Source: Colimorpha sp045597845
GTDB lineage: Bacteria > Bacteroidota > Bacteroidia > Bacteroidales > P3
Direction of reading: 5' to 3'
NCBI GenBank assembly: GCA_045597845.1
Contig: JAZLKZ010000041.1
Span: 1-28,428, forward strand
DNA length: 28,428 nt
The translations under genes were made by a program, and so were the position numbers. The notes under the pieces are model-generated. The model saw only the letters and a program-made list of their open reading frames with translations, ran no database searches and was not told where the DNA came from. Below, piece by piece: positions 1 through 8,140 of the stretch. Positions within the stretch are counted from its first letter, which is position 1. The number at the start of each line of letters is the position of its first letter.

Positions 1-5
1 TTCCG

Positions 6-503
6 TTATCTTATTCCGTTTCTTACGAACTGCTCGTATCGAAACATGTTGTAGGTCAAGCATTTTAGGAAGATGCTTGTGGCCGCTCTCGCTATACCTA
101 TCGTCCGCACGGTCAGCCCGTGCATCGCTCCCTCCATAAAGCTCAGTCCCTCAAAAAAATTGCGGATCGTGTTTGCGTCTGGCACATTGTCTCCACTTGC
201 CAGTCCGAGGAACTGCTTAAAGCTGCTACGATCGATTATCTGGTATTCCGTCTGCTCGTAACTGAGATTATAATACTGCCGCAACACCATCACTTTGAAC
301 ATCATTACCACATCATATTGTTTGGCTCCGGCTTTGCTCTTCGTGCTATGATTCACCATTGACGATTCTAACCGACTGCGGAACATCTCAAAGTCTATCA
401 CGCTGTTTAACTTCTCCAAAGGATTACCTATCTCGGAGAGTTTCCGTGCTGAGTTTTCTGCGTCAAAGAGGGTCTGCTTGCCTGTGGTCTTGTACTTGCT
501 CAT
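6..503 (-). pseudogene. IS5-type transposase, internally deleted
   Basis: The frame gives 165 residues. Residues 1-118 match the N-terminal part of IS5-type transposases (InsH/DUF772-like), including the stretch YNLSYEQTEYQIIDRSSFKQ and the DANTIRNF segment. The sequence then jumps at about residue 120 directly to what is normally the extreme C-terminus (FMEGAMHGLTVRTIGIARA, then a LTYNMFRYEQ segment). Full-length relatives are about twice as long or more, so the central DDE catalytic domain is missing while the frame stayed open. The product cannot catalyse transposition. The start ATG at 503 fits the family N-terminus MSKYKTTGKQ. The bases CGTTATC at 4-10 and their reverse complement at 527-533 could be parts of the terminal repeats, but the left end touches the window edge. 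The deleted length is inferred from memory of the family. Confidence 0.8.
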
Positions 504-593
504 AAATGATGCCTTTTTTATACCATGATAACGCTATTTCTTCTTTTATATTGTTGAATATTTGATATTTAATTTTTAGAGGTTACCTTAAAT

Positions 594-628
594 AAAAGAG
601 GAGGGAGCCGATGGCTCCCTCCTCTTTT
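594..628 (-). terminator. Rho-independent terminator downstream of manA
   Basis: A perfect 16-bp inverted repeat (594-609 with 613-628) with a three-base loop, A-rich on one side and T-rich on the other. It lies 22 bases beyond the stop of the manA reading frame and is symmetrical, so it could also stop transcription arriving from the left. Confidence 0.85.
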
Positions 629-649
629 TATTGGGTTGCTGTTTCGAAA

Positions 650-1723
650 CTATTCTTTTACAAATTCTGCAATCCAGTCCATGTCGTTCCTTTCGGGAAG
701 TTGCATATCTTTGTACGTTGCGGGATCGAGATAGATTTCGAGCAGTTTGGCTGGACCTTCGGAGAAAAGTTCAACTTCATCCGCCACGGCGGGAACCAAC
801 ACGCATTCGCCGGCGTGGATTGGGCACACATTTCCCAAAGTCTTTACGGCTGCCAATCCTTCTACGCAGAGATAGACCACAAAGCTGTCAAGAGTGTGGA
901 AGTCCTTTCTGAGAGCCTTGGTACGCTCTCCGTCTTCGGGTTGCAAGGTGATGAGGTTTGTGCTGAAATAAGGACATTCCTCCAGTAGAATAGTGCGGTT
1001 GGGCTGATAGGTATAATGTGTTTTTCCGTCCTTAAGTGCGCTGAAATCTATTGCATCGAGAGCTTGTTCGGTGTGCAGCTCCCGCAACTTGCCGTTGGTG
1101 TCGGGTCGGTTGTAGTCGTAGATGCGGTAGGTGCAGTCGGAAGTCTGTTGAATCTCGGCCAAAAGCAGTCCTTTGCCCAAAGCGTGCACGCGCCCTGCGG
1201 GAATGAAAAAGACGTCACCGTTCATGGCTTGTTCTTCGTGAAGCAGCGATTCGAGTTTGCCTTGCCGAAGTTGTTCCTGGTATTTTTCGGGTGTGGTATC
1301 TGCTTCGAATCCATCTACAATGGTAGCTCCTTTTTCGGCCTCGATAATATACCACATCTCTGTCTTTCCGTTGTCCATGCCGCGTTGTTGCGCCAGGGTG
1401 TCGTCGGGATGCACTTGGATAGAGAGTTTGTCGCAGGTGTCGATAAGCTTGATAAGCAGCGGAAATTGGTTGCCGAAACGTGCGTAGTTGCGTTCTCCAA
1501 CGATGTCGCCCATGTAGATTTCCAACACTTCGTTGATGGTGTTTTCGGCCAAGAAACCATTGCTGACAATGGATTCGTTGCCTTCCACACTGGAAAGAGC
1601 CCATAATTCACCGCAGTTTGGAAGCGGGTCGTAGTCAAATCCGAGTGTCTTTATTTTGTTGCCTCCCCAAACTTTGTTCTTGAAGAGGGGCATGAATTTC
1701 ATGGGGTAAAGTGCTGTTTCCAT
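650..1723 (-). CDS. manA: Mannose-6-phosphate isomerase, class I
   Basis: This 357-residue cytoplasmic enzyme interconverts mannose-6-phosphate and fructose-6-phosphate, linking glycolysis to GDP-mannose and surface glycan synthesis. The type I cupin fold is recognisable from LFKNKVWGG near the N-terminus, the zinc-site motif QVHPDD (Gln103, His105), Glu122 in KTEMWYI, and the fourth ligand His180 in GRVHALGKG. The length is normal for the short bacterial form. The ATG at 1723 is used; a second Met at residue 8 is possible. It lies 45 bases after the thioredoxin-like gene on the same strand with no visible terminator between them, so it may be the last gene of that transcription unit, which the hairpin at 594-628 then ends. 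Confidence 0.93.
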   Translation of the reverse strand: METALYPMKFMPLFKNKVWGGNKIKTLGFDYDPLPNCGELWALSSVEGNESIVSNGFLAENTINEVLEIYMGDIVGERNYARFGNQFPLLIKLIDTCDKLSIQVHPDDTLAQQRGMDNGKTEMWYIIEAEKGATIVDGFEADTTPEKYQEQLRQGKLESLLHEEQAMNGDVFFIPAGRVHALGKGLLLAEIQQTSDCTYRIYDYNRPDTNGKLRELHTEQALDAIDFSALKDGKTHYTYQPNRTILLEECPYFSTNLITLQPEDGERTKALRKDFHTLDSFVVYLCVEGLAAVKTLGNVCPIHAGECVLVPAVADEVELFSEGPAKLLEIYLDPATYKDMQLPERNDMDWIAEFVKE

Positions 1724-1768
1724 TGAATTGATGATTGGTGATTAAGATGTGCGTCGTATGTCTGGCGG

Positions 1769-2662
1769 CTAATGTCCACTGTTTTCTTTGATGAGCCGAG
1801 GCAATTGCCAAACTCTTACATCGCGGGCGATGATTTTGTTTTCTTTGTCAAGGAGTATCAAGAACGGGATGTGGTCGATGGCAAATAGTTCCAGATAGTC
1901 GGCGTCCCATCCTTTGGGGTCGTTGTCTATCATCACGTTAATCCATTCTGTTCCGTCGATGATGCTTCCTGCTTGTTCTGCATCCTTGCATTTGTCGCAC
2001 CATTGGGCTCCGAAGCATACCACGCGGTAGTTTTCCGTAAAGGGAATCGAGTCGAAATGTTGCGTTTTTTGGGGTTGCGCATAAAATACAAAGTCCGCCA
2101 TTTTGACTCCTTCGCTTATCGCTTGCATTTTTGCAAGACGTTGTGTCAGCAGTTTGTAGTGATAGGTGTCGAAAGCGCTGCTGTCGATTAGCGAATAAAG
2201 CGATGACAATCTTTCGAAATCCAGTTGGGTCGCGCAATCATAGAGTATGTGAGGAAGAAAACGGGAGGAGGATTCGTTGAGGGCTCCATTGATGTCACCA
2301 TTTCGCTCGATTCGTTGGGTCAAGGATTCCCGGGCGATTCTGTATTCTGAATTAGTGCGAGACCCCGTAATAGGAGAGTTGGATGGACACTCTTCATTAA
2401 GGCTGATCTTTATGTCGGTGTTTTCGATGTAGAAAAATAGCGGTTGCGCCAATCGACGATGTCTAATTTCCGCAACCATAGGATTTTTTACATCTCCTTC
2501 AAAAGTGAAAGTCCCATTCTTGATGGAGGTGGAGTGGCGAATGTCTGTCTTTCCGTGAATAATCAACTCCACTTTCCCTTTGAGGGAGGCGCAATTGCCA
2601 TAAACGACAAACCCTTGTGCATGGAGTGTAAATAGGTTGCATGCACAAGTCAACAGCAACAA
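1769..2662 (-). CDS. Secreted thioredoxin-like protein with DUF4369-like N-domain
   Basis: The 297-residue frame opens with a hydrophobic signal peptide ending LFTLHAQG. Residues of about 18-110 form a beta-rich region like the DUF4369 domain found at the N-terminus of Bacteroidota thiol-disulfide proteins. The C-terminal third is thioredoxin-like, with WCDKC (Cys222, Cys225) and a cis-proline-like segment IDHIPFLILLD. This suggests a periplasmic or outer-membrane-associated thiol reductase or resilience protein. No ATG is available: the frame starts at TTG, 10 bases after the stop of the small lipoprotein gene, and the open frame continues upstream through more leucine codons, so the true start could be another non-ATG codon a few triplets upstream. 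Translation may be coupled to the lipoprotein. Function beyond thiol exchange is not known. Confidence 0.75.
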   Translation of the reverse strand: MLLLTCACNLFTLHAQGFVVYGNCASLKGKVELIIHGKTDIRHSTSIKNGTFTFEGDVKNPMVAEIRHRRLAQPLFFYIENTDIKISLNEECPSNSPITGSRTNSEYRIARESLTQRIERNGDINGALNESSSRFLPHILYDCATQLDFERLSSLYSLIDSSAFDTYHYKLLTQRLAKMQAISEGVKMADFVFYAQPQKTQHFDSIPFTENYRVVCFGAQWCDKCKDAEQAGSIIDGTEWINVMIDNDPKGWDADYLELFAIDHIPFLILLDKENKIIARDVRVWQLPRLIKENSGH

Positions 2663-2672
2663 AAGCAGGTAC

Positions 2673-2843
2673 TTAGTATGAGCGATATGTGGAACCGTTG
2701 CTTTTGGTATTGCCGCGTACTTTGTAGTTGGTGTTGATTTTGTTGGTCTTTTTGCTTTTCCGCTCGTACATCGTGTCGCTCGAGGAACACGAACTTACAA
2801 CAACAAGCGCGATGATGAAAAGAATTGAAAGCAGTTTTTTCAT
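2673..2843 (-). CDS. Small lipoprotein, 56 residues
   Basis: A short reading frame encodes a textbook lipoprotein precursor: MKKLLSILFIIALVVVSSC with the lipobox cysteine at residue 19, followed by SSSD and a basic tail rich in Lys, Asn, Thr and Ser that ends NGSTYRSY. The mature part would be only about 38 residues. It starts at ATG 2843, 20 bases downstream of the tRNA-Arg 3' end, and stops 10 bases before the thioredoxin-like gene, implying cotranscription and perhaps coupling with that gene. The mature tail has no recognisable domain. The signal sequence itself makes this a real gene rather than chance. Confidence 0.75.
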   Translation of the reverse strand: MKKLLSILFIIALVVVSSCSSSDTMYERKSKKTNKINTNYKVRGNTKSNGSTYRSY

Positions 2844-2863
2844 GTCGGTATAGTTTGTTGGTT

Positions 2864-2938
2864 TGGTACTCCGACCGGGAATCGAACCCGGATCTACTCT
2901 TTAGGAGAGAGCTATTCTATCCATTGAACTATCAGAGC
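2864..2938 (-). tRNA. tRNA-Arg (anticodon CCU)
   Basis: The reverse strand folds into a complete cloverleaf: acceptor stem GCTCTGA/TCGGAGT, D-arm GTTC..GAAT, anticodon stem GCTCT/AGAGT with loop CTCCTAA, T-arm CCGGG-TTCGATT-CCCGG, discriminator A and an encoded CCA. The anticodon CCT reads AGG arginine codons. It lies 36 bases after the infB stop on the same strand with no visible promoter or terminator between, so it is probably processed from the rimP-nusA-infB transcript or from its extension. Confidence 0.93.
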
Positions 2939-2974
2939 ATCAAGAAACTCGATGTTGTTTCGCACCGGCTTCTT

Positions 2975-5860
2975 TTATTTCAATGTACGTTTGATTTCGA
3001 TTTCTTCGTAGGCCTCTACGATATCGCCGACCTTGATGTCGTTGAAGTTCTCGATGTTCAAACCGCAGTCTTGTCCACTCACAACTTCCTTGACGTCGTC
3101 TTTGAAACGTTTGAGGGACGCCAATTTGCCCGTGAACACCACGATGCCGTCGCGGATAAGGCGGATGTTGTGGTTGCGGTTAATCTTACCATCCAGGCAC
3201 ATACATCCGGCAATGGTGCCGACTTTGCTGATTTTGAATGTTTCGCGGATTTCGAGGTTGGCGACGATCTTTTCCTGTTTTTCGGGTGCCAACATGCCTT
3301 CAATAGCGTCTTTCAACTCGTTGATGGCATCGTAGATAATGGAGTAGAGTCGGATGTCGATTTGCTGGGTTTCGGCCATCTTGCGGGCTCCTACGGATGG
3401 ACGCACTTGGAAACCAATGATGATTGCGTCGGAAGACTCTGCAAGCAAGACGTCGCTTTCGGTAATCTGGCCCACTGCCTTGTGGATGACGTTTACCTGT
3501 ACCTCTTCGTTGCCCAACTTGATGAGGGAGTCGGAGAGGGCTTCGACGGAACCGTCCACATCACCTTTTACGATAATGTTGAGTTCCTTGAAGTTGCCCA
3601 AGGCGATACGACGGCCGATTTCGTCGAGGGTGACGTGGGTTTGGGTACGCAAGCCTTGCTCGCGCTGCAACTGGGTGCGTTTGTTGGCAATGTCTTTTGC
3701 CTCTTTTTCGTTTTCCATCACGTTGAAAGTGTCGCCTGCCTGGCAAGCGCCGTTCAAGCCGAGCAACAGAACTGGCTGCGAAGGACCTGCCGACATGACT
3801 TCTTGGTTGCGTTCGTTGTACATGGCGCGCACGCGTCCGCTGATGGCTCCTGCCACAATGGGGTCGCCTTTGCGGATGGTTCCATCCTCTACAAGTAGCT
3901 TGGCCACATAGCCACGTCCTTTGTCAAGTGAACTTTCCAGAACGGTACCTTTGGCGCGTTTGTTGGGATTGCCTTTCAGTTCCATGATGTCGGCTTGAAG
4001 AATGACTTTCTCAAGCAGTTCTTCCACATTGATACCTTTCTTAGCCGAGATGTCTTGGCTTTGATATTTGCCGCCCCATTCCTCTACGAGGAGGTTCATG
4101 TTGGCCAACTCGGTCTTGATGCGGTCGGGGTCGGCACCGGGCTTGTCGATCTTGTTGATGGCAAACACGATGGGAACACCAGCTGCCTGGGCGTGGTTGA
4201 TAGCCTCGATGGTCTGAGGCATAATCTTATCGTCGGCAGAAATGACGATAATGGCAATATCTGTCACCTTGGCGCCGCGGGCACGCATGGCGGTAAATGC
4301 TTCGTGACCAGGGGTGTCGAGGAATGTAATCTTGCGGCCGTCGGCGGTCTGCACCTCGTAAGCACCGATGTGCTGGGTGATACCACCGGCTTCGCCTGCA
4401 ATTACGTTGGTTTTGCGGATGTAGTCCAGCAATGAGGTCTTGCCGTGGTCAACATGACCCATGACGGTGATGATGGGGTTGCGGGGTACGAGATCCTCGG
4501 GACGGTCCTCTTCCTCAATCTTATTGATGGAATCTACAACGTCGGCACTGGCGAAGTTGATTTCAAAGCCAAATTCATCGGCAATCAGCTTGATGGTCTC
4601 GGCATCGAGGCGCTGGTTGATGCTGACAAAGATACCTACCGACATGCAGGTGGAGATAATCTGCGTTACGGGAACGTTCATCATGGTGGCCAACTCGTTT
4701 GCGGTAACGAATTCCGTTACTTGCAAGGTCTTTGAGTTTTCCATCTCGTTGAGCTGTTCCTCTTCGATACGTTGATGTACTTTCTGACGCTTTTCGCGGT
4801 TGTGCTTGGAAGTCTTTGACTTGCCCATCGGGCTCAGGCGGGCCAAGGTGTCGCGAATCTGCTTCTCGATTTCGTTGTCGTCAATTTCGACTTTCTTGGG
4901 TTGCTTTACTTTCGACTTCTTTTCCTTGACGGGTGGGTTTTGATTGCCGTTTTTCCCCGACTTTCCACTCTTGGCGTTGGTTTCGGAAACTTCGTTTACG
5001 CGTACTCCGTCTTTCTTGATACGTTTGCGTTTCTTTTTTTCGCCTTCCGACTTGGGTTTGTTGAACTGGGTGAGGTCAATCTTGCTGACAACCTTAAGTC
5101 CTTCAAGTTTCTGATATTCAGTTTGAATGAATTCAACGGCCTTTTCTTGCGGCTGGGCGACGACAGATTCTTCTTCTTTGGGTTGGGGTTCTGGAACTGG
5201 GGTCGGTTCTGCCTTTTTGGCCTTGTGACTTTCCTGCTCATCGGCATTTGCTTTGGGAGTGGCTGCTTTTGCCGATGAGGCTTTCTCTGTCTTCTTGGCT
5301 GATTTGGAGACTTTGCTTTTCTTTCCAGGACTGGTCTTGGAGTTGATGGCATCCAAATCTATTTTCCCGATAACACGAGGCTCTGCTATTGTATTGTCGC
5401 TCTTTTCGTCGTCGGAAACATTGGGAACTATAGTTACAGGTTCTATTTCTACTGTAGCTTTGACTTCTGGCTCAATGGGTGTCGGAACTGGAACCGCTTC
5501 CTCTGCAGGCTCTTCCTCTTTCACCTTTTCTGGTTCGGCCTTGGGGGCAGCGAAGACGTTCTTGATGATGACTTCTTCGTTTTCCTCTTTGGTCGCGTTC
5601 CCGTCGCTGGGCTCGTTGGCTTCGATGACAACGGTGCTGGTTGCGGTACTAATCTCAATCTTGTCGGCGTTTTCTTTTACTTTGCGTTCGGATTGGAACT
5701 CTGCGGCGAGCAGACTGTACTGCTCGGGGCTGATGCGGGTGTTGGGGTTCAGGTCAACTTGATGCCCTTTCTTTGCCAGGAAATCAACGAGGTTCTGGAT
5801 GCCTACGTTAAATTCCTTGGCTGCTTTGTTGAGTCGGATTGTTTTGATTTCTTCTGCCAT
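2975..5860 (-). CDS. infB: Translation initiation factor IF-2
   Basis: This GTPase brings formyl-Met-tRNA to the 30S subunit and promotes subunit joining. The protein has 961 residues from the chosen start MAEEIKTIRL. An IF2_N module (about residues 1-50) is followed by a long, charged, Lys/Glu/Pro/Ala-rich linker (about 50-380), a second IF2_N-like segment, the GTP-binding domain with GHVDHGKT (about 468-475), DTPGHEAF and NKIDKP, then domains II-IV ending KVGDIVEAYEEIEIKRTLK. The open frame extends 18 codons further upstream, but ATG 5860 has AGGAG eight bases before it and begins the family's conserved N-terminus. It follows nusA by 65 bases in the classical rimP-nusA-infB order. Confidence in identity is very high. 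Confidence 0.97.
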   Translation of the reverse strand: MAEEIKTIRLNKAAKEFNVGIQNLVDFLAKKGHQVDLNPNTRISPEQYSLLAAEFQSERKVKENADKIEISTATSTVVIEANEPSDGNATKEENEEVIIKNVFAAPKAEPEKVKEEEPAEEAVPVPTPIEPEVKATVEIEPVTIVPNVSDDEKSDNTIAEPRVIGKIDLDAINSKTSPGKKSKVSKSAKKTEKASSAKAATPKANADEQESHKAKKAEPTPVPEPQPKEEESVVAQPQEKAVEFIQTEYQKLEGLKVVSKIDLTQFNKPKSEGEKKKRKRIKKDGVRVNEVSETNAKSGKSGKNGNQNPPVKEKKSKVKQPKKVEIDDNEIEKQIRDTLARLSPMGKSKTSKHNREKRQKVHQRIEEEQLNEMENSKTLQVTEFVTANELATMMNVPVTQIISTCMSVGIFVSINQRLDAETIKLIADEFGFEINFASADVVDSINKIEEEDRPEDLVPRNPIITVMGHVDHGKTSLLDYIRKTNVIAGEAGGITQHIGAYEVQTADGRKITFLDTPGHEAFTAMRARGAKVTDIAIIVISADDKIMPQTIEAINHAQAAGVPIVFAINKIDKPGADPDRIKTELANMNLLVEEWGGKYQSQDISAKKGINVEELLEKVILQADIMELKGNPNKRAKGTVLESSLDKGRGYVAKLLVEDGTIRKGDPIVAGAISGRVRAMYNERNQEVMSAGPSQPVLLLGLNGACQAGDTFNVMENEKEAKDIANKRTQLQREQGLRTQTHVTLDEIGRRIALGNFKELNIIVKGDVDGSVEALSDSLIKLGNEEVQVNVIHKAVGQITESDVLLAESSDAIIIGFQVRPSVGARKMAETQQIDIRLYSIIYDAINELKDAIEGMLAPEKQEKIVANLEIRETFKISKVGTIAGCMCLDGKINRNHNIRLIRDGIVVFTGKLASLKRFKDDVKEVVSGQDCGLNIENFNDIKVGDIVEAYEEIEIKRTLK

Positions 5861-5925
5861 ATTGCCACTCCTAATTTTATGGTGAACTGTGTATTGTAAT
5901 CGGTGATAAGACAACTCCCGTTATC

Positions 5926-7164
5926 TTATTCTTCAAATTCGGCCTGCAAGACCTGAAGTACGTTGTCGATGGTCTCTTCTTCCAAGTCTGTACGGTTGAC
6001 GAGCTCCTGCTTCGAGAGGGCGAGAACGCTCTTTGCGGTGTCGCATCCAATCTTTACAAGTTCATCGATAACCCACTGCTCGATTTCGTCGTTGAATTCT
6101 TGCAAGTCAACATCGTCGAAATCTTCATCGGTGTCGCGGTAAACCTCAATTTCATATCCTACGAGTTTGCTGGCCAGCTTGATGTTGCTGCCGCCCTTTC
6201 CGATTGCGAGAGAGACTTGGTCGGGTGCCATGAACACTTCCGCTTTTTTGTTCTCTTCGTCGATGCGGATGGATGAAATCTTGGCGGGACTGAGTGCGCG
6301 CTGGATCATTACGTCAACGCGTGGGGTGTAGTTGATTATGTCGATGCTCTCGTTGCGGAGTTCGCGCACGATGCCGTGGATACGACCTCCCTTGACGCCC
6401 ACGCAGGAGCCTACTGGGTCGATGCGGTCGTCGTACGATTCAACGGTTACCTTGGCGCGTTCGCCGGGTACGCGTACCACGTTCTTGATGGTGATGAGGC
6501 CGTCGTAGATTTCGGGCACTTCCGATTCAAGGAGTCGCTCCAGGAAAATGGGGGAGGTGCGGGAAAGGATGATGACGGGGTTGTTGTTGCGCATCTCTAC
6601 TTTCAGCACCACGGCTCTGAGGTTGTCGCCTTTGCGGTAGTGGTCGGTGGGTATCTGTTCGCTCTTGGGCAGCACGAGTTCCATCTTCTCTTCATCCAAT
6701 ACGAGAATCTCTTTGTTCCAAGGCTGATAGACTTCTCCGATGATGATTTCGCCTACGCGCTCTTTGTATTTCTGGAAGATGAGAGACTTTTCGTAGTCTT
6801 GGATCTTGCCTACGAGGTTCTGGCGAATGGCGAGGATTTCGCGGCGTCCGAATTCCGACATGTAGATTGGCTCGGAGAGTTCTTCGCCAACTTCGAAGTC
6901 GGATTCAATCTTGATGGCTTCGGAGTATTCAATCTCGCGTTTGTCGTCGGTGAGCTTTCCGTCTTCGACAATGAGACGATTGCGGAAGATTTCAAGGTCG
7001 CCCTTGTCGATGTTCACGATGATGTCGAAGTTGTCTTCGGTGCCGTAGCGTTTGGCGAGGGCGGAGCGGAAGATCTCTTCGAGGATGTGCATCAATGTCT
7101 CACGGTCAATGTTTTTGAATTCTTTGAATTCCGAAAAGGAATCAATCAGGTCTAACGTCTTCAT
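5926..7164 (-). CDS. nusA: Transcription termination/antitermination factor NusA
   Basis: NusA binds RNA polymerase and nascent RNA to modulate pausing, termination and antitermination. The 412 residues show the N-terminal polymerase-binding domain (FSEFKEFKNIDRETLMHILE), an S1 domain around residues 135-200, and two KH domains with their GxxG loops in VGVKGGRIHGIV and AIGKGGSNIKLAS. An acidic C-terminus ends LQVLQAEFEE. It is shorter than the E. coli protein, which carries two extra acidic repeats; the single helix-hairpin-like tail here is usual for Bacteroidota. It sits 88 bases after rimP and 65 before infB. Confidence 0.96.
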   Translation of the reverse strand: MKTLDLIDSFSEFKEFKNIDRETLMHILEEIFRSALAKRYGTEDNFDIIVNIDKGDLEIFRNRLIVEDGKLTDDKREIEYSEAIKIESDFEVGEELSEPIYMSEFGRREILAIRQNLVGKIQDYEKSLIFQKYKERVGEIIIGEVYQPWNKEILVLDEEKMELVLPKSEQIPTDHYRKGDNLRAVVLKVEMRNNNPVIILSRTSPIFLERLLESEVPEIYDGLITIKNVVRVPGERAKVTVESYDDRIDPVGSCVGVKGGRIHGIVRELRNESIDIINYTPRVDVMIQRALSPAKISSIRIDEENKKAEVFMAPDQVSLAIGKGGSNIKLASKLVGYEIEVYRDTDEDFDDVDLQEFNDEIEQWVIDELVKIGCDTAKSVLALSKQELVNRTDLEEETIDNVLQVLQAEFEE

Positions 7165-7252
7165 TTGACTATATTGTTATTATTTTTTTTATCTCAATGA
7201 CTGTTGAATGCAAAGCAGACTGTCGTCTCGTTTTATGTGTAAAAGTGTTGTC

Positions 7253-7693
7253 TTAGAATTCGATAAGTACGCGGGCGACCTTAATGTCGGCGTACTTGAA
7301 CGTGAAGGTCTCTCCGTTGGTGGTTTTGGTGCCTCGCACCTTCACGGAGCATTGCGTGTCGTCGGCTTCCTCAAGGCGTCCGGTCACCTTCTCGCCGTCG
7401 AGAGTCTCCACTTGCAGCTGGCGGCCGATGTTGCGGCGGTATTGTCGGGGCAACTTGAGCGGGCTGTCGGCTCCGGCAGAGGATACGTTGAGTTCGAAGT
7501 CTTCGACATCTCTGTCGAGGCTGTTTTCGATGGTGCGGCTGAGCTCGATGCAGTCGTCGATAAGGATTCCCTCATCACCGTCAATGTCCACATAAATGCG
7601 GTTGTCATTGGTAATCTTGAGGTTGACAAGAAACTTGTCGGTGCCGTTGAGGGCATCTTGGATAATCTCGAGTACTTTTACTTTGTCAATCAT
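7253..7693 (-). CDS. rimP: Ribosome maturation factor RimP
   Basis: RimP is needed for maturation of the 30S subunit. The protein has 146 residues, starts MIDKVKVLEIIQ, contains the family stretch VDIDGDEGILIDDCIELSRT followed by FELNVSSAGADSPLKLPRQY, and ends with the SH3-like domain (TGRLEEADDTQCSVKV..). It is the first gene of the rimP-nusA-infB operon, preceded by a TAnnTTTG promoter and a leader hairpin. The identification rests on both sequence and synteny. Confidence 0.94.
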   Translation of the reverse strand: MIDKVKVLEIIQDALNGTDKFLVNLKITNDNRIYVDIDGDEGILIDDCIELSRTIENSLDRDVEDFELNVSSAGADSPLKLPRQYRRNIGRQLQVETLDGEKVTGRLEEADDTQCSVKVRGTKTTNGETFTFKYADIKVARVLIEF

Positions 7694-7708
7694 AAATCAG
7701 CAATAAAG

Positions 7709-7728
7709 AAGGGGACCTGCGTCCCCTC
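7709..7728 (-). promoter_or_regulatory. Leader hairpin of the rimP operon
   Basis: In the short leader between the promoter and the rimP start, read on the minus strand, AGGGGAC and GTCCCCTT form a stem around a four-base loop, followed by TTCTTTATT. It could be a weak attenuator or a stability element. Only the hairpin itself is seen. Confidence 0.4.
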
Positions 7729-7744
7729 GTTTCAATTTTCGTTG

Positions 7745-7752
7745 CAAAGATA
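7745..7752 (-). promoter_or_regulatory. Bacteroidota -7 box TATCTTTG for rimP-nusA-infB
   Basis: TATCTTTG on the minus strand matches the TAnnTTTG element of Bacteroidota primary sigma factor promoters. It lies about 50 bases before the rimP ATG. I see no convincing -33 TTG at the usual distance. Confidence 0.6.
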
Positions 7753-7913
7753 CAAAGAATATTTGATATGGAGAAATTTTTCTTCGTTCAGACGATTGTA
7801 TTCCCGTAATTTGGATTATTTTTGACGTGCCATTGCTCTTCGGGTTCGTCAAATCGGGGTCTCGTTGTGGGAGCCTTGTAAAAAAAAGCAGTCGGGGAAT
7901 GAAATAAAATTAG

Positions 7914-7921
7914 TATCTTTG
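7914..7921 (+). promoter_or_regulatory. -7 box TATCTTTG for the flippase gene
   Basis: TATCTTTG matches TAnnTTTG and faces the flippase gene. Initiation a few bases downstream gives a leader of about 213 bases (roughly 7928-8140), long for this kind of gene. The leader holds three tandem micro-ORFs (7970-7999, 8002-8067, 8068-8169), the last overlapping the flippase start. Apart from these and the rimP promoter and leader, the gap 7694-8140 holds nothing I can name. Confidence 0.6.
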
Positions 7922-8140
7922 CAATTTATATAATATACTACTAAAAGGCTTTTATGTTTTAAGGATTTGATGGTTAGGGGAGGAGTCTTTAGTGTGTGAC
8001 GATGCGTAACTACAATCGCGAGCCTGTTGCAAGGGTTCAAACCTTTAGATGGCGGATTGTTGGATAGATGGCCTTTTCGGACTTTCTCAATTCTGAGAAC
8101 AAAGCTTGGAATAATAGATTAACTGATTTACAATTTTACT

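Noticed and set aside
2825..3898. Plus-strand open frame opposite infB and the tRNA
   Set aside because: Crosses the tRNA-Arg gene and lies opposite infB; the translation has no family features.
8028..8046. T-arm-like GGGTTCAAACC in the flippase leader, checked as a tRNA
   Set aside because: No acceptor, D-arm or anticodon stem can be built around it.
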